Assembly: GCF_024713975.1 (NCBI RefSeq)
Contig: NC_091102.1
Coordinates: 20,805,001 to 20,869,000, forward strand
Length of the DNA stretch: 64,000 nt
Reading direction: 5' to 3'
DNA from: Paralichthys olivaceus
Taxonomy: Eukaryota; Chordata; Actinopteri; Pleuronectiformes; Paralichthyidae
Shown here: in pieces, positions 48,885 through 64,000 of the stretch
Layout of the letters: the number at the start of each line of letters is the position of its first letter
Position numbering within the stretch: the stretch's first letter is position 1
Made by a program: the position numbers and the translations under genes
Notes under the pieces: model-generated
The model's input: only the letters and a program-made list of their open reading frames with translations
What the model was told of the DNA's origin: nothing
The model's database searches: none

Positions 48885-51800
48885 AGGAGTGGCTGACCAA
48901 CACCATCATTTCATATCGTGACGACACCCTCCACCCTCCCCTGGACACTAGGTGTCCCTGTTCTTCTTTTCCCTGAGCCGTAGGTGGAGGTGACGTCGGC
49001 TACAATCAGTGCACACAAGTCGCAGGTGTGCACTGCCCTTTAAAAGGCCCCGCCTCATTCATGTCTTTCTCTTGCGCTGCCTGAGGGACGAGGTTGTCTC
49101 CCTGACTCCCGACGGCAGCATCCCTTTGTTTGTGGACACACATTGTGTTATGGTTTCTATCTTGTTTTGTTTGAATAAATGTCTGTAAATATAAAAAGCT
49201 GGGTTGTGACCGAATCTATCGGCAAAATTTGTATATAAAATAATCCTAGCGATGTTTTCACTATGTGTGTCATCATCTGAATCGTCCAAATTGCTGTTTT
49301 CCTCACATCAGAATGAGCCCTTCATTTTGAAATACTTTATATTTATATCGGGTCCTCTTTAAGGACGCCACCATGTTTTTTTTACAGAAAGTCCAAACTG
49401 GTAAACTAACTAAATAACAAACACCATTTGAGTTTTTACGACAACCGAAGTCTACCACAGGTTCTATCTCATGTTTGGAAGGGGAGGGTGAGGTGACTGG
49501 TGTTCAGCTGCAACATGCAACTTCACCACTAGATGTCACTGAATTCCACACACTGCGCCTTTAGGCTTCAACTACACACCCTGATATTGTGTATTTGCTG
49601 TGTTGAGGTGTAATGGCTTTACCATAGGTTCGCTGCCGGACAACACATTGCACCACATGACCGAGGCCCAGGCAGCGGGAATCTGATTACCGCTGGAGAC
49701 GACAACCACAGGCAGCGAGCTGGCCTGGGTCAACGAGAGGAGAACATTCAATTTACTGCCTGAACACCGTTTTCCAGTGCTTCACTCAAGTAGAAAATGA
49801 AACTGAAATGTCCTTGGTTGTTATTTAAATGTCTTGTCAACTCACCTCGAAGTTACACCTGAGTCCAGCATACTGCAACTCTGTCACAAACTTAATGATG
49901 TGGAGTTCTTCAGTCACTCCCACTCGACCCTGATAAAGGAAGAATAGCACATTGTTTAAGGAGGGTAAGAAATCTGGCAATGTAAATATTTGTAAGCAAA
50001 GAAGCTTCATAAAAATAAAGTCTAATACTACGTAACAAAATGATGCAGTATGTGTCTTTTTTTCCCTCAAAAGAACAAACTGAAATTGGTGCTTTAACAT
50101 ATCATCATCTACTAATCAAGTGAGGGAGTATCAAGTGTTTGTTTATACCTGCAAATTTCATTAAACAATTTATCTCTATTATTATCATTACCATTATTAT
50201 TTATGTACGTCCTTCTGTCCTTCTGTAATCCATTTATTTTATTCATGTGTGGCACTTTGCATTTTAACCATTTGTTTTCTTTTTCTGTACTTTATGTTGA
50301 AAACTGATTTGTATTCAAGTTATTGATATAAATGTCTCTTCTTACCTCACGTTTTAATGGGCTTTCCTTGAGTGACTGGAAATGTAAAAAAAAAACAATA
50401 TTTAATTGGTTCAAGTTGTTCATATATACAAAGTGTTTGTTCAATGAAAAACATTTTAAAAAGCAATATTTCATACCATGTGAGCAAATTCTGCCACCAA
50501 GCCTCCGCCAGGTGTGTCCACATCCAACACCTTACTGTCATCTCTGAGGAAATGAAACTGACGGAGCCTACAAAACATATGTGTACATAAGTCCATGTCT
50601 TAATAAGTGATTAGCTTACATTTGAAATAGTTTTCAGTAACGATTACCTACCCGTTCATGGTCAAGATTTCTTCAACATCCCTGAATTTTACGAGAAATA
50701 TACGAAAACAAGAGGATTTGTCAGAAAACACTGTTATTCAAAGGGGAAATTTAATATAACAAGCTAAATTGTAAAAAGGGACACATGCGTTTGTAGAAAA
50801 TAAAAGTAATGTACTATATCACTGGATCTTTGACTTACTTGTCAAATACAGCATTGACTTTGAGCCGGCCCTTGAATTCAGGGAGGTTTGCTAAGAACCT
50901 GAGAAAAAAATCAGTTCTTAAATAACAATTAATCTCTCAGTCAGTGATGTCCCCTCAGTAACCCCCAAACAATAATAAATATACTGCTGCTGAGTCATGA
51001 CCTCACACAGCCCTAAGGCTTGTATTTGGTAGTTTATTGGTGAAGTAGTGATTGTGTGGATTAGGAATGTCAAGATATGAAATGTTGGTGCCACGATTAT
51101 TGTCAGAGGAAATATTATGGTTCATGATATTCTACAATATATTATTGTTACTATGGAAGGAAAAAGACACACAACTAGGGATGTCACAATATGACATTTT
51201 GGTGCCACGGCTTCACAGTTTTCACGTTTATCGATATTATAGAAGAAAAAAATCAGAACAAGCAATATATAGCTAATAATAAAGCTTATTTATTATTATA
51301 ATCAACTTTATCCAGTTAGTTTTTATAGTGTAACATTTATCTTATTGTGGAAGGTTGGTCACTAAATTTTTGTTTCCTGTTATAAGCTGTGTATGTGTGG
51401 GAGTTTTATTTTGAAGGGTCAGCAACGGAAGTTGTTCTGTTAACTAGTCAAGCCACATTCTTCATGTCCTCACTATACTCTTACCTCTCAGTACAGGTGA
51501 ATAAACTCTCGGCTACATTTATAATGTTTAATAGGAAGAGAGAGGGTGTAACTAAGAAGCTAATTATGTTGCAGAAGTGATGTGTTACTAGTGCGATCAG
51601 GCTGATTACAGCTGCAAAGACCAAACTACTAATGACACAACAGTAACTAGAAAAGCACACAGCCATTACTATAACAAATTACAAGATCACAGATGGTGAC
51701 TTTTTGACTCATAAGAGATAAAAAGTACTTAATCTTGACATTTTTCACAATAGTCGCTTAATTTAGAAAACATTACAGTAAAGCAGTTGCTGTGTAACTA

Positions 51801-54800
51801 CATCTAATTTCTTATAAACTAGATGTGAAATCACTCAATAGTAGAGAATAGTTCATTCAAATATGTAACATATGCAGGTGCATCCCTACCGAACTGTCGC
51901 TGTGAACCGTACTCCAGTCTTGACTATTAGAGGTCGTTGTTGCAATTTCGTCATGACAGGCTGTTTCTCAACCACTAGAGCGCTGTAATACAAGACCACA
52001 ACAAAACATGTGAAAAATGACCAAAGTGTGTGTGCTGTATATAATATAGATGAGTCCTGATGCCACGTCTCACTTTACAAGAAGGTTTTGGAGCAAGGAT
52101 TGTGCAAACTTCCCAGGTTCCCTCAGGGGGATGGAGGCATCAGTGTAGTTGTACTTCTTGTTCTGTTCTTGTAGTTTCTGCAGCTGCTGGTTAACTTGTA
52201 TTAGAATACCTGCCACAGTGGTGAACCTGCACATAGGAACACACACACAGAGAACACAGATCTGTCAACAAGTATTAAGTGTTATGGTCAGAACAGAAAG
52301 ATGCTACACACAAACACACACAAAGTAGCCGAGTCAACGTGAAATCAAATGTGAAAGGTCGGTGTACTGCTGGGGGTCTCTTTACGTTCTCACCACTTCT
52401 GGAGGTGGTCCAGACTGGTGTCGACTGGACTTCCAATGCAGGACAGCTGCTGTCTGCGCTTCCACTCCGGCAGCTCGACATCAGTGAGAGCTGCTACTAT
52501 CTGCTCTGCCCGTTTTAACATTTTCACTATTTCCAGAAGCACCCTCTACAAAAAAAACAGGAAAGATTGTGTATTTTTCTATATCTTATATAGAAGTGTT
52601 TTACAGTGTAAACCGCTTCTAGTGACCATGGGTACAGTGATCAACCGTTTATATGGTTGGGAAAGCTTTGGACAGAATCGTTCTAGTGGAAGCCCCTCCT
52701 ACCAGACAAACCATATCAATTAACAAATCTTTATCAGATATGACATTGAAAAATATATATTTATAGCCTTCAGCATTTCACCCGACCTAGCCTGTCACAG
52801 AAATATCACACTATATTAGATGGGCATTTAAAATAGTATTTCTGTGATATCATTTAAAACACCCCTCTGGACTGGCTTTTATGTGGTACACTCCAGATTC
52901 CCCTCTCCATAAATGGAGTTGGAATCTCCCACTTCCTGTTTGTTAGTGGGACCAGGACCCTGCATGAAGGTGAGGGAGGGTGGATATAACATCACAAACA
53001 CATGCACCCAAAACATTTAATAACAATAAATGTTTGTGAAATAAAACTGTGTGTCGTTGAGGTTATTTCTGACTATTGGTTGTGGACTCTGTGTATCAGT
53101 ACAGTTTAGAAAGATTAAATGGTTTGTGAGTAATAGCTTAACAAGCTACCATGCTGCCTAATGATACAGGCATGCTAATGCTACTGATATGCTGCAAATA
53201 ATGGTGTATATTAAGTGTTTGCCACCTTATATCTTACAGGGCATGGGGTAACCCCATGACAAGCTCCATTGAGAAAAATAAATAAAAGCCAAACAACAGA
53301 AATGACCTGCAATTGTAACACTCACTGCTGTGCACTGTGCCGTAATAAGTATTGAATGAATAAAAAATGGAGATTACTTCATACAGATATGTTTGTGCCA
53401 CGTCAATGACAACAACTCAAAGAGTCATCTACAGTACCTCTTTTTTTTGTAGGATTAAATTGGCCTGGTTGAGACACTCCCCTTTTACAGCATTGTGGGA
53501 CTGGGCCGATCCGACATACTGCTCCTCTGATAAAGACAAACGAGGTAAACATGAAGCATGAACTCATTCCTAAACATCTGCTGTTTCCTCACATCTGCTG
53601 CCATACCTTTGCTTTGCCAGGTTTTCTCTAAGTAGTCATAGTTTTCATAGAGGACCTCCAGTGACTTTATCTCCTTTTTTAGCATCTGCAGTAAAGTTCA
53701 CAAATGTAGAGACAATAAAGCAAGATTCTCCAGGATGACTCTCTGATGAAATTTAAAGGTACAGTGTGTAGAATTTTGTGATATCTAGTGTTGAAATTGC
53801 ATGTTGCAGCTGAACACCCCTCACCTCACCCTCTCCTTCTAAACATGAAAAAGAAACTGTGGTAGCTTCAGTTGTCATAAAAACTGAAAAGGTGTTTAGT
53901 TTGTCCAGTCTGGACTAATGTAAAAAACATGGCAACCTCTGTAGAGAGGACCCCCTCGATGTAAATATAAAGTATTTCAATATAAAGGACCTTTTCTGGG
54001 GTAAAGAAAACTACAATTCATACAATTTAGATGAAATGAACTAGTGAAAACATCATGAGGATTATTCTGCATAAAATTTCTGCCAATAGATCCTTTTCAC
54101 CTAAATCTTACACACTGGACCTTTAAACAAATAAGTAATCACAAAAAAGACAGAGTGAGTTTACCAAAGTCTGTTGTTTCAGCTCATTTATTCCGTTGTC
54201 CAACTCTCTCCATTTGTGCTCCACAGCTGGACTGCTACAACCCTGAGAAAGAAAAAAAAGGTGTCTATTTTAGACAGAAGTGCATTTGTTTCTTGTTTTT
54301 GACTAAATATAAATGTAAACAGAAGGTGTTATTCATTACCTCCACCTAGGACGTTATGTTGTTTGTTGGTTTATTTATTTGTTATAAGCAAGATTACACA
54401 AAAACAACAGAGCATATTGCCATGAAACTCGATGGAACGATGTGGTATGTGTCAGGGAATTTGACATTGATAATGATAGCCATGAAATGTTCACATCCGG
54501 ATCAGGGGGCAGGAATTTTCTTTCACTTTCTTAAACATTGTGAGATATTGCGGTTTTCAACATATTCAACATTCTCTTGATTGAATTTCGACTGTTGGGC
54601 CCTGGTGGAGGTACGCACTGTACTGAGACCCACTCTAGTTTTACCTGTTCTGGAGAGGTGGAAGCCAGGATTTTCTTTTCTTCTCGCAGACATTCAGAGA
54701 GGATACTGGCCAGGTTCAGTGGCTCATCTTGAAAGTGTGTCTAAGTAATAATGAATAAATCCAAAAGAAAAAGTTGTGTCAATTCTCTCAATAACACATA

Positions 54801-56315
54801 CAGTACATTTGAGGATGCTCCTACAAAGAGACATCATCAAAAATGTAGCACTGATACAGGACGTCTTCCCTACCACCAAGTAGTTCTTCATCCCTGGAAA
54901 ATCAGGGCCACACAAAATGTTGCTCTCCTGAACAAAGTAGTTCCACTGTTGTTCCAAATACTCCAGGAGTGCATGGAAACAAGCTCTTGCTTTATTTACA
55001 TCCACAGCTGCTGCATCCCTAAAGCAAAGCAACAGAAATATCTACTTTAAATGAAGGCTTGCATGGTTTTTAACATGTGCTCAATGAGAAGATAGACACA
55101 ATTCAACATAAACACTGAACAGGACAACAAAGTTATTGCATCTTAATATTTCACAGTCTGGTGAGCAAAGTCTATAACATAGGGGACATTTCTGAACAGT
55201 AAAACGAGGGGAGTTGCCAGAATTACTACTAATGGAATCTAGTTCAAACAGGAGGACGAGCTACACCTTCACCAAAGTGGATTTGTAACCTTGGTGCATA
55301 AGCGTAATAACATTTTTTTTTGTTGCATTCTTAGTACATTCTGCTGTGTCAGTCTTACCAGTCCTGGCTCTCTATGTAGAAGCAGAGGGAGTGACGAATG
55401 TGTCGGGGGAATTTTCCCTCGTACAGTTGAGTCAAGTGGCCCTGGAGTGACTGCAACGTGAGCAGCTTCTGCCACTGGGCCATCTGCAAGTACCCAACAC
55501 AAACAGTGACCATGCAGCCCACTGACCGTCACTGAGGACAGCCAGAGGTTTCACAGGCGTTCGCTCAATCACATCACTTTTACACTAGTTTAACATTGCG
55601 ACAGTGGTGAAAATATTACTCCGTAGTTCCATTTAAATAAACATAAAGATTTGTAAACAGTGCATGCATATTTACCAACCAAGGTATTTTTGATGAGAGG
55701 AGGATCTTCTGTATTATAATTATAATAATATCAAATTGTCCTCAAATTCATAAAGGCCATGAAACTGTATTTACATTTGGGTTGGACGTGTAGAACTGCC
55801 CATAAACTCCGTGCGTTCTCAAAGACATCTCACTAACAGCTTACTAACCATACATAGATGCAAACAAATCTGGAAAGCAAAAGAAAACAAGAAAAACAGA
55901 ACCATTCAAATCCCACTATGGCGCAGTGCACCGATGAGTGCGAGACAGAGAGACAGAGAGAGACAGAGAGACAGAGAGAGACAGAGAGAGACAGTGCGTT
56001 TCATGCTGCGTCTCCTTTCACCAGCCACCAAATAGCAATAAGTTCGTAACGACTATTTAAACAGTAGCACGAATTTCTTCGCGAACATTTCCAAAGATTG
56101 CTGTTTGCTGCCTGAACGCCACACACACATAAACACACACATAAACACACGCATAAACTTGCTGCCCGATGAACTCCCCTCTCAAAGCAGAGCCTTCTCT
56201 TCCACACACTCAGGAAAACAGGTTACCTTGGGCTTGTCCCTGCAGATTATCCGTGGATAGCGATCGGAGGTGGATCGTCGAACCACTGCGCCCCACTGAG
56301 TTGCGTGTGAGCGGC
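45756..56315 (-). CDS. stat1: STAT1-like transcription factor (divergent STAT1 paralogue), 23 coding exons
   Basis: The coding sequence runs from ATG 55483 to TGA 45756-45758, 742 residues (human STAT1-alpha 750); the span includes a non-coding first exon. All exons join in phase without a stop, so the gene looks functional. Its STAT parts, in order, are N-domain, coiled coil, DNA-binding domain, linker, SH2, phosphotyrosine tail. STAT1 is known to be phosphorylated by JAKs after interferon, to dimerise through SH2-pTyr and to bind GAS/ISRE DNA. Synteny (gls-STAT1-stat4) and the [10 protein letters not shown] motif favour STAT1 over STAT4 or STAT3. The protein departs from other STATs at several normally invariant points. 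Teleosts have STAT1a and STAT1b; this may be the faster-evolving STAT1b type, but I cannot decide which. Confidence 0.88.
46778..48521 (-). CDS. stat1: STAT1-like exons 17-21: linker and SH2 domain
   Basis: Exons: 48521-48386, 48020-47983, 47874-47798, 47594-47455, 46954-46778. The linker reads [20 protein letters not shown] and [13 protein letters not shown], then [19 protein letters not shown]; the KENINDKNFPFW stretch of human is shortened. The SH2 core [10 protein letters not shown]...[15 protein letters not shown] keeps the pTyr-binding Arg (about R579; human R602). [14 protein letters not shown] follows. The part after it ([19 protein letters not shown]) lacks the usual NIPENPLKYLYP spelling. 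Minor alternative: none of these exons has a competing splice site that fits as well. Confidence 0.9.
48636..49211. mobile_element. Repeat B copy 2 and adjoining LTR-like segment
   Basis: The first 270 bp match repeat B at 17118-17430. The remaining part has a TTTAAAAGGCCCC TATA-like element near 49040 and GAATAAATGTCTG about 130 nt later. That promoter-then-polyA order recalls a solo LTR, but I see no clear TG...CA ends. Confidence 0.45.
48846..48883. repeat. (GT)n microsatellite
   Basis: GT run inside repeat B copy 2. Copy 1 has a shorter GT run at the corresponding place (17386-17402). Confidence 0.95.
49623..51982 (-). CDS. stat1: STAT1-like exons 10-16: DNA-binding domain
   Basis: Exons: 51982-51890, 50898-50839, 50681-50652, 50567-50477, 50375-50346, 49929-49846, 49724-49623. 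[20 protein letters not shown] begins the domain; most STATs read VVERQPCMPTHPQRPLV here. [11 protein letters not shown] is preserved (human V426-T427 region). [18 protein letters not shown] replaces the near-universal [17 protein letters not shown]; the DNA-contacting Asn460 position is Ser446. Lys327 matches human K336. Several very short exons (30 nt) match the normal STAT structure. Confidence 0.88.
51057..51250. repeat. Short element with internal duplication
   Basis: AGGAATGTCAAGATATGAAA then TGTTGGTGCCACG and AGGGATGTCACAATATGACA then TTTTGGTGCCACG occur about 120 bp apart in the same orientation. The motif resembles the end of a fish hAT-like miniature element. It lies in an intron of the STAT1-like gene. 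Confidence 0.4.
52074..55483 (-). CDS. stat1: STAT1-like exons 2-9: start codon, N-domain and coiled coil
   Basis: Exons: 55483-55359, 55018-54874, 54740-54645, 54242-54165, 53685-53607, 53526-53438, 52545-52394, 52226-52074. The start is [20 protein letters not shown]; the STAT hallmark MxQW is present, and YIESQDW ends exon 2. The coiled coil includes [17 protein letters not shown] and [20 protein letters not shown] (human LVEWKRRQQSACIGGP). The ATG is the first codon after the acceptor. Exon 3 has two in-phase donors (54877 or 54874), which would differ by one Val. Confidence 0.88.
53752..54127. mobile_element. MITE-like repeat A, copy 2
   Basis: The ends TTTAAAGGTACAGTGTGTAG and CTTACACACTGGACCTTTAA are inverted repeats. 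The interior matches copy 1 at 32931-33235 (CTGAACACCCCTC, TAATGTAAAAAACATGG, TTTCTGCCAATAGATC). It lies between STAT1-like exons 5 and 6. Confidence 0.85.
55942..55993. repeat. AGAC/AGAG-rich simple repeat
   Basis: A run of GAGACAGA-type units in intron 1 of the STAT1-like gene. Open frames across it are a by-product of low complexity. Confidence 0.9.
56227..56315 (-). other. stat1: Non-coding first exon of the STAT1-like gene (5' UTR)
   Basis: On the minus strand a donor CCCAAG|GTAACC ends this exon at 56227; the upstream limit is set by the TATA box about 30 nt further (56342-56349), so 56315 is approximate. Joined to the next exon, it gives CCCAAGATGG, a strong start context with A at -3 and G at +4 that exists in no single exon. 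Confidence 0.6.
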
Positions 56316-56341
56316 ACTGCGCGTCTTCCTGATAGAGGCCC

Positions 56342-56530
56342 TATTTATAACCTGAGCTCACCCACGCACCACGTGATTCACGGTAACTAAAGTCTCGCTG
56401 ACTGGTATCAAGCTCACTGTTGTTCAAACTGTTCACTTCCGGCCTCGAACTGCGTGCGTGAGGCTGATGTACGTGAGGCTGATGTGCGTGAGGAGCTGGC
56501 TGAGCACCATGGAAACAGGTGGAAACAGAC
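56342..56530 (-). promoter_or_regulatory. STAT1-like gene promoter: TATA box, E-box, ETS site, tandem 15-mers
   Basis: Reading toward the gene on the minus strand: TTATAAATAG at about 56341-56350, an E-box CACGTG at 56370-56375, and CCGGAAGTG (ETS core; CACTTCCGG at 56434-56442). Further out, two and a half 15-bp units GCGTGAGGCTGATGT occupy 56456-56500, and GGAAACAGGTGGAAACAGAC lies at 56511-56530. I found no perfect ISRE (GAAANNGAAA) or GAS (TTCNNNGAA). Activity of these sites is inferred. Confidence 0.5.
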
Positions 56531-56619
56531 AAAGTGCTGCAGATCCTCACAGTTTTTAAGCATTTGTTCTTGAACAAAACACATTTCCCAAGGATAATAA
56601 TCACTGACAGGAACTACAA

Positions 56620-57180
56620 GGAGAGGTCATATTACTCCTGTGTTAGCTTCTCTACATTGGCTCCCTGTAAAATTCAGAATAGAATTCAAGATCCTGCTCC
56701 TCACATGCAAAGCCCTTAACACTGAAGCCCCTTCATATGTCAAAGAGCTGATAACACTCTTGTGTAGTCTGTACGAGTAGAACAGGAGGTATCAGACACC
56801 GTCCCTGCATTTCAACTTGAACTTAAAGTGTCCCTGTTTGGTGAAGCCTATAGTTAGTTCTGGATCAGGTGAGTCCTGTGTTAGATTAGAGGCTGCTATA
56901 GATATAGACTGCTGGGGGAACTCCCAGCATGCACTGAGCACTTCTCCACTTCTCTCTGCCCTCACATTTATTAATCTGTTTTACTACATGTCACTGATTT
57001 ATTTTCCCCCCGCCCATAGTCTCTCTCTCTCTCTGACTCCAAAGCTGCAGGATTCAGACAACAGCAATTATTATGATAATTATTTTTATATACTGTTACC
57101 ATTAATTACATCTTTACAGCCATACATATCAGAGCTGAAACCTGATGCTGCACAACTGTTACTGTAACCCCACCCCAACC
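56620..57180 (+). mobile_element. 5'-truncated LINE remnant
   Basis: A plus-strand frame reads GHITPVLASLHWLPVKFRIE then FKILLLTCKALNTEAPSYV, ending at TAG near 56780. This is the well-known C-terminal end of fish L2/CR1-like reverse transcriptases. The following 400 bp looks like the element's 3' UTR. It is a dead fragment in the spacer between the STAT1-like gene and stat4. Confidence 0.75.
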
Positions 57181-57799
57181 ACCACCACCACCACAAGCGC
57201 ACATTTCTCTCACTCTCTAGTAATCACGTGATTCATAGTTAGTCATAGGTATTTTTAATATTGGCTGCTTCCAAAGTAAAAGCTCAAAAGACTTATATTA
57301 CAAAGTGATATCTTGGCATTGCCATCCCTCCCCGTGGTTGATAGGTGAGCTAACCATGAATGAATATATTAACAGAAAAGCAAATGAATGTGTTTGCAAC
57401 ACAGGTCGCGTCAAATCATTGTGGAACTACCACACAGTGTCCACTGCACCAATTACAGCTTAGTAATACAGAAATAAAAAAGCAAGCTAATATCAACATT
57501 GCAGTCAAATTTAACAATTTTAAATTGTCATATATACAATGATAGCCTTATAGAACTTACTCAATAGTTAAAACATTATTATTGAAAACTAGGTTGTCTC
57601 TGATCTTCAGTAAAAACACAGTGATGTCAACATTTTTATCAAAAACAATTATGAATGAAAAAACAACACAACCACAAGTAAAAAATCCCATTTCACCACA
57701 AAAAATGAACTCTTTCATAATCATCAAGATGTTGATGGAAGACTGGTTTCAGGTTAGTGGGAAAACCTTGTCTGGAACCTTCGATATCTGAATGTGGCT
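57181..57799 (-). other. Spacer and probable stat4 3' UTR
   Basis: AT-rich, with no gene seen. It lies directly past the stat4 stop codon. A minus-strand ATTAAA (TTTAAT at 57254-57259) about 540 nt downstream is a possible polyadenylation signal. Confidence 0.45.
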
Positions 57800-63285
<5,486 letters not shown>

Positions 63286-63402
63286 CTGAGAAGAAAAGAG
63301 GGTAAAACTAAAAAGCCTAGATTTAACTGATGTCAGCTGTAAATGTGCAGCAGGTTGTATTGATTTATTAAAGGAGTTGGATGATATGATGCAACTATTT
63401 TT

Positions 63403-63437
<35 letters not shown>

Positions 63438-64000
63438 ACCCCTGAGTCTCTGAGTCTGGTTCTTGGAGGTGGCTTCTGGTTGAAAGTATTTTTTCACTGT
63501 CACAACGTGATTCCTCATTTTGGAAACTGCATTGGCACGTCTCGCCTCAACCTCACAGTGCAAAGTGTCTTTGCATGCTTGTATGCTTGTGATTTGACAT
63601 TAAACAAAATTGTGATTTGACATTAAACAAATAAAATAAAACTCAATTGAAGTGTAGCTGCTAAAATCAGGAATGCGACAACATTAGATAACTGTAAAAT
63701 CTATGACATCCATGGGACTTTAACAGCATGTAGTTAAAAATATACAATTACTCTAAAGTAAATAAAGAAGCCAAAAACTTTAATATTTTGTTATTCAATA
63801 AATGTGGAAAGTTACAATGGATTATGGGTATTTGGGCTATACTGAAGAGAAAAACTTGTAGATTTTAGAGAATAATAACATAAATAATGAGAATTAGTGG
63901 TAATTTAATGAGAAATATGAGAAAAAAATATTGAGAAAGAACCCGTGCTCGCCGGAAGTTTCATCACAGTTGACCACAACCAAACATTTCCTCCTTCACA
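63286..64000 (-). other. stat4 intron running off the window
   Basis: No exon fitting the expected preceding STAT segment (the short VSTLSN-type exon or the RLLIKLPELNY exon) is visible. It contains a CA microsatellite at 63404-63436. Confidence 0.6.
63404..63436. repeat. (CA)n microsatellite
   Basis: Uninterrupted CA run in the stat4 intron, about 120 bp upstream of the exon starting at 63285. Confidence 0.97.

Larger units (their letters stand above)
48591..49563. mobile_element. Repeat A copy 3, split by an inserted repeat B
   Basis: The outer parts (48591-48623 and about 49212-49563) are the two pieces of a repeat A element in reverse orientation to copy 2 at 53752-54127. Between them lies about 590 bp that begins with repeat B (TGTCGGGATTAAC) and is foreign to A. 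The base string GAAT is present at both junctions, a possible target-site duplication. The element lies in the intron between STAT1-like exons 16 and 17. Confidence 0.75.

Noticed and set aside
55811-56049. Open frames across the AGAC-rich tract
   Set aside because: Produced by simple repeat sequence, without start context or homology.
45756-56315. Second STAT4 copy instead of a STAT1
   Set aside because: The HAVEPYTKK motif, the GYI pTyr context and gene order next to gls fit STAT1; true stat4 lies next door with [15 protein letters not shown].

Overview
This is a vertebrate, almost certainly teleost fish, chromosomal window. It holds multi-exon genes with GT-AG introns, 5' CpG-rich first exons, many CA/GT microsatellites, and short dispersed elements typical of ray-finned fish. 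No rRNA, CRISPR array, bacterial operon or intact autonomous transposon is visible. I could not identify the species.

Layout from left to right. (1) 1-2649: AT-rich flank, probably including the 3' UTR of the first gene. (2) 2650-7022, minus strand: complete fkbp7, four coding exons, an ER-lumen FKBP with two EF-hands and a C-terminal HDEL. (3) 7023-8861: head-to-head spacer with a CCAAT/CRE/AP-1-like promoter. (4) 8862-43455, plus strand: complete gls, mitochondrial kidney-type glutaminase. Fourteen common exons are followed by two alternative ends: a GAC-type terminal exon at 30324-30467, or four KGA-type exons at 40029-43455 carrying the ankyrin tail. (5) 43456-45755: tail-to-tail 3' UTR zone. 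(6) 45756-56315, minus strand: a complete but divergent STAT1-like gene with one non-coding and 23 coding exons. (7) about 56350-57799: spacer with a dead LINE fragment. (8) 57800-63285 and beyond, minus strand: the 3' half of stat4 (DNA-binding domain to C-terminus); its 5' half lies past the right edge.

The gls-STAT1-stat4 order and orientation match mammals, so this is a conserved block. As far as I know, fkbp7 is not next to gls in mammals. FKBP7 acts in ER folding, GLS converts glutamine to glutamate in mitochondria, and the STATs are cytokine/interferon-activated transcription factors. They share a neighbourhood rather than one pathway.

All exons were placed by translating, matching to remembered family sequence, and requiring consistent splice phase. 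Every coding junction closes in frame. I found no new biological system. The most unusual items are the changed DNA-contact region of the STAT1-like protein, a probable GC-AG intron in stat4, a roughly 270-300-bp-arm fold-back element in a stat4 intron, a direct duplication bracketing the gls promoter and exon 1, and several cis features around the GAC/KGA splice choice.
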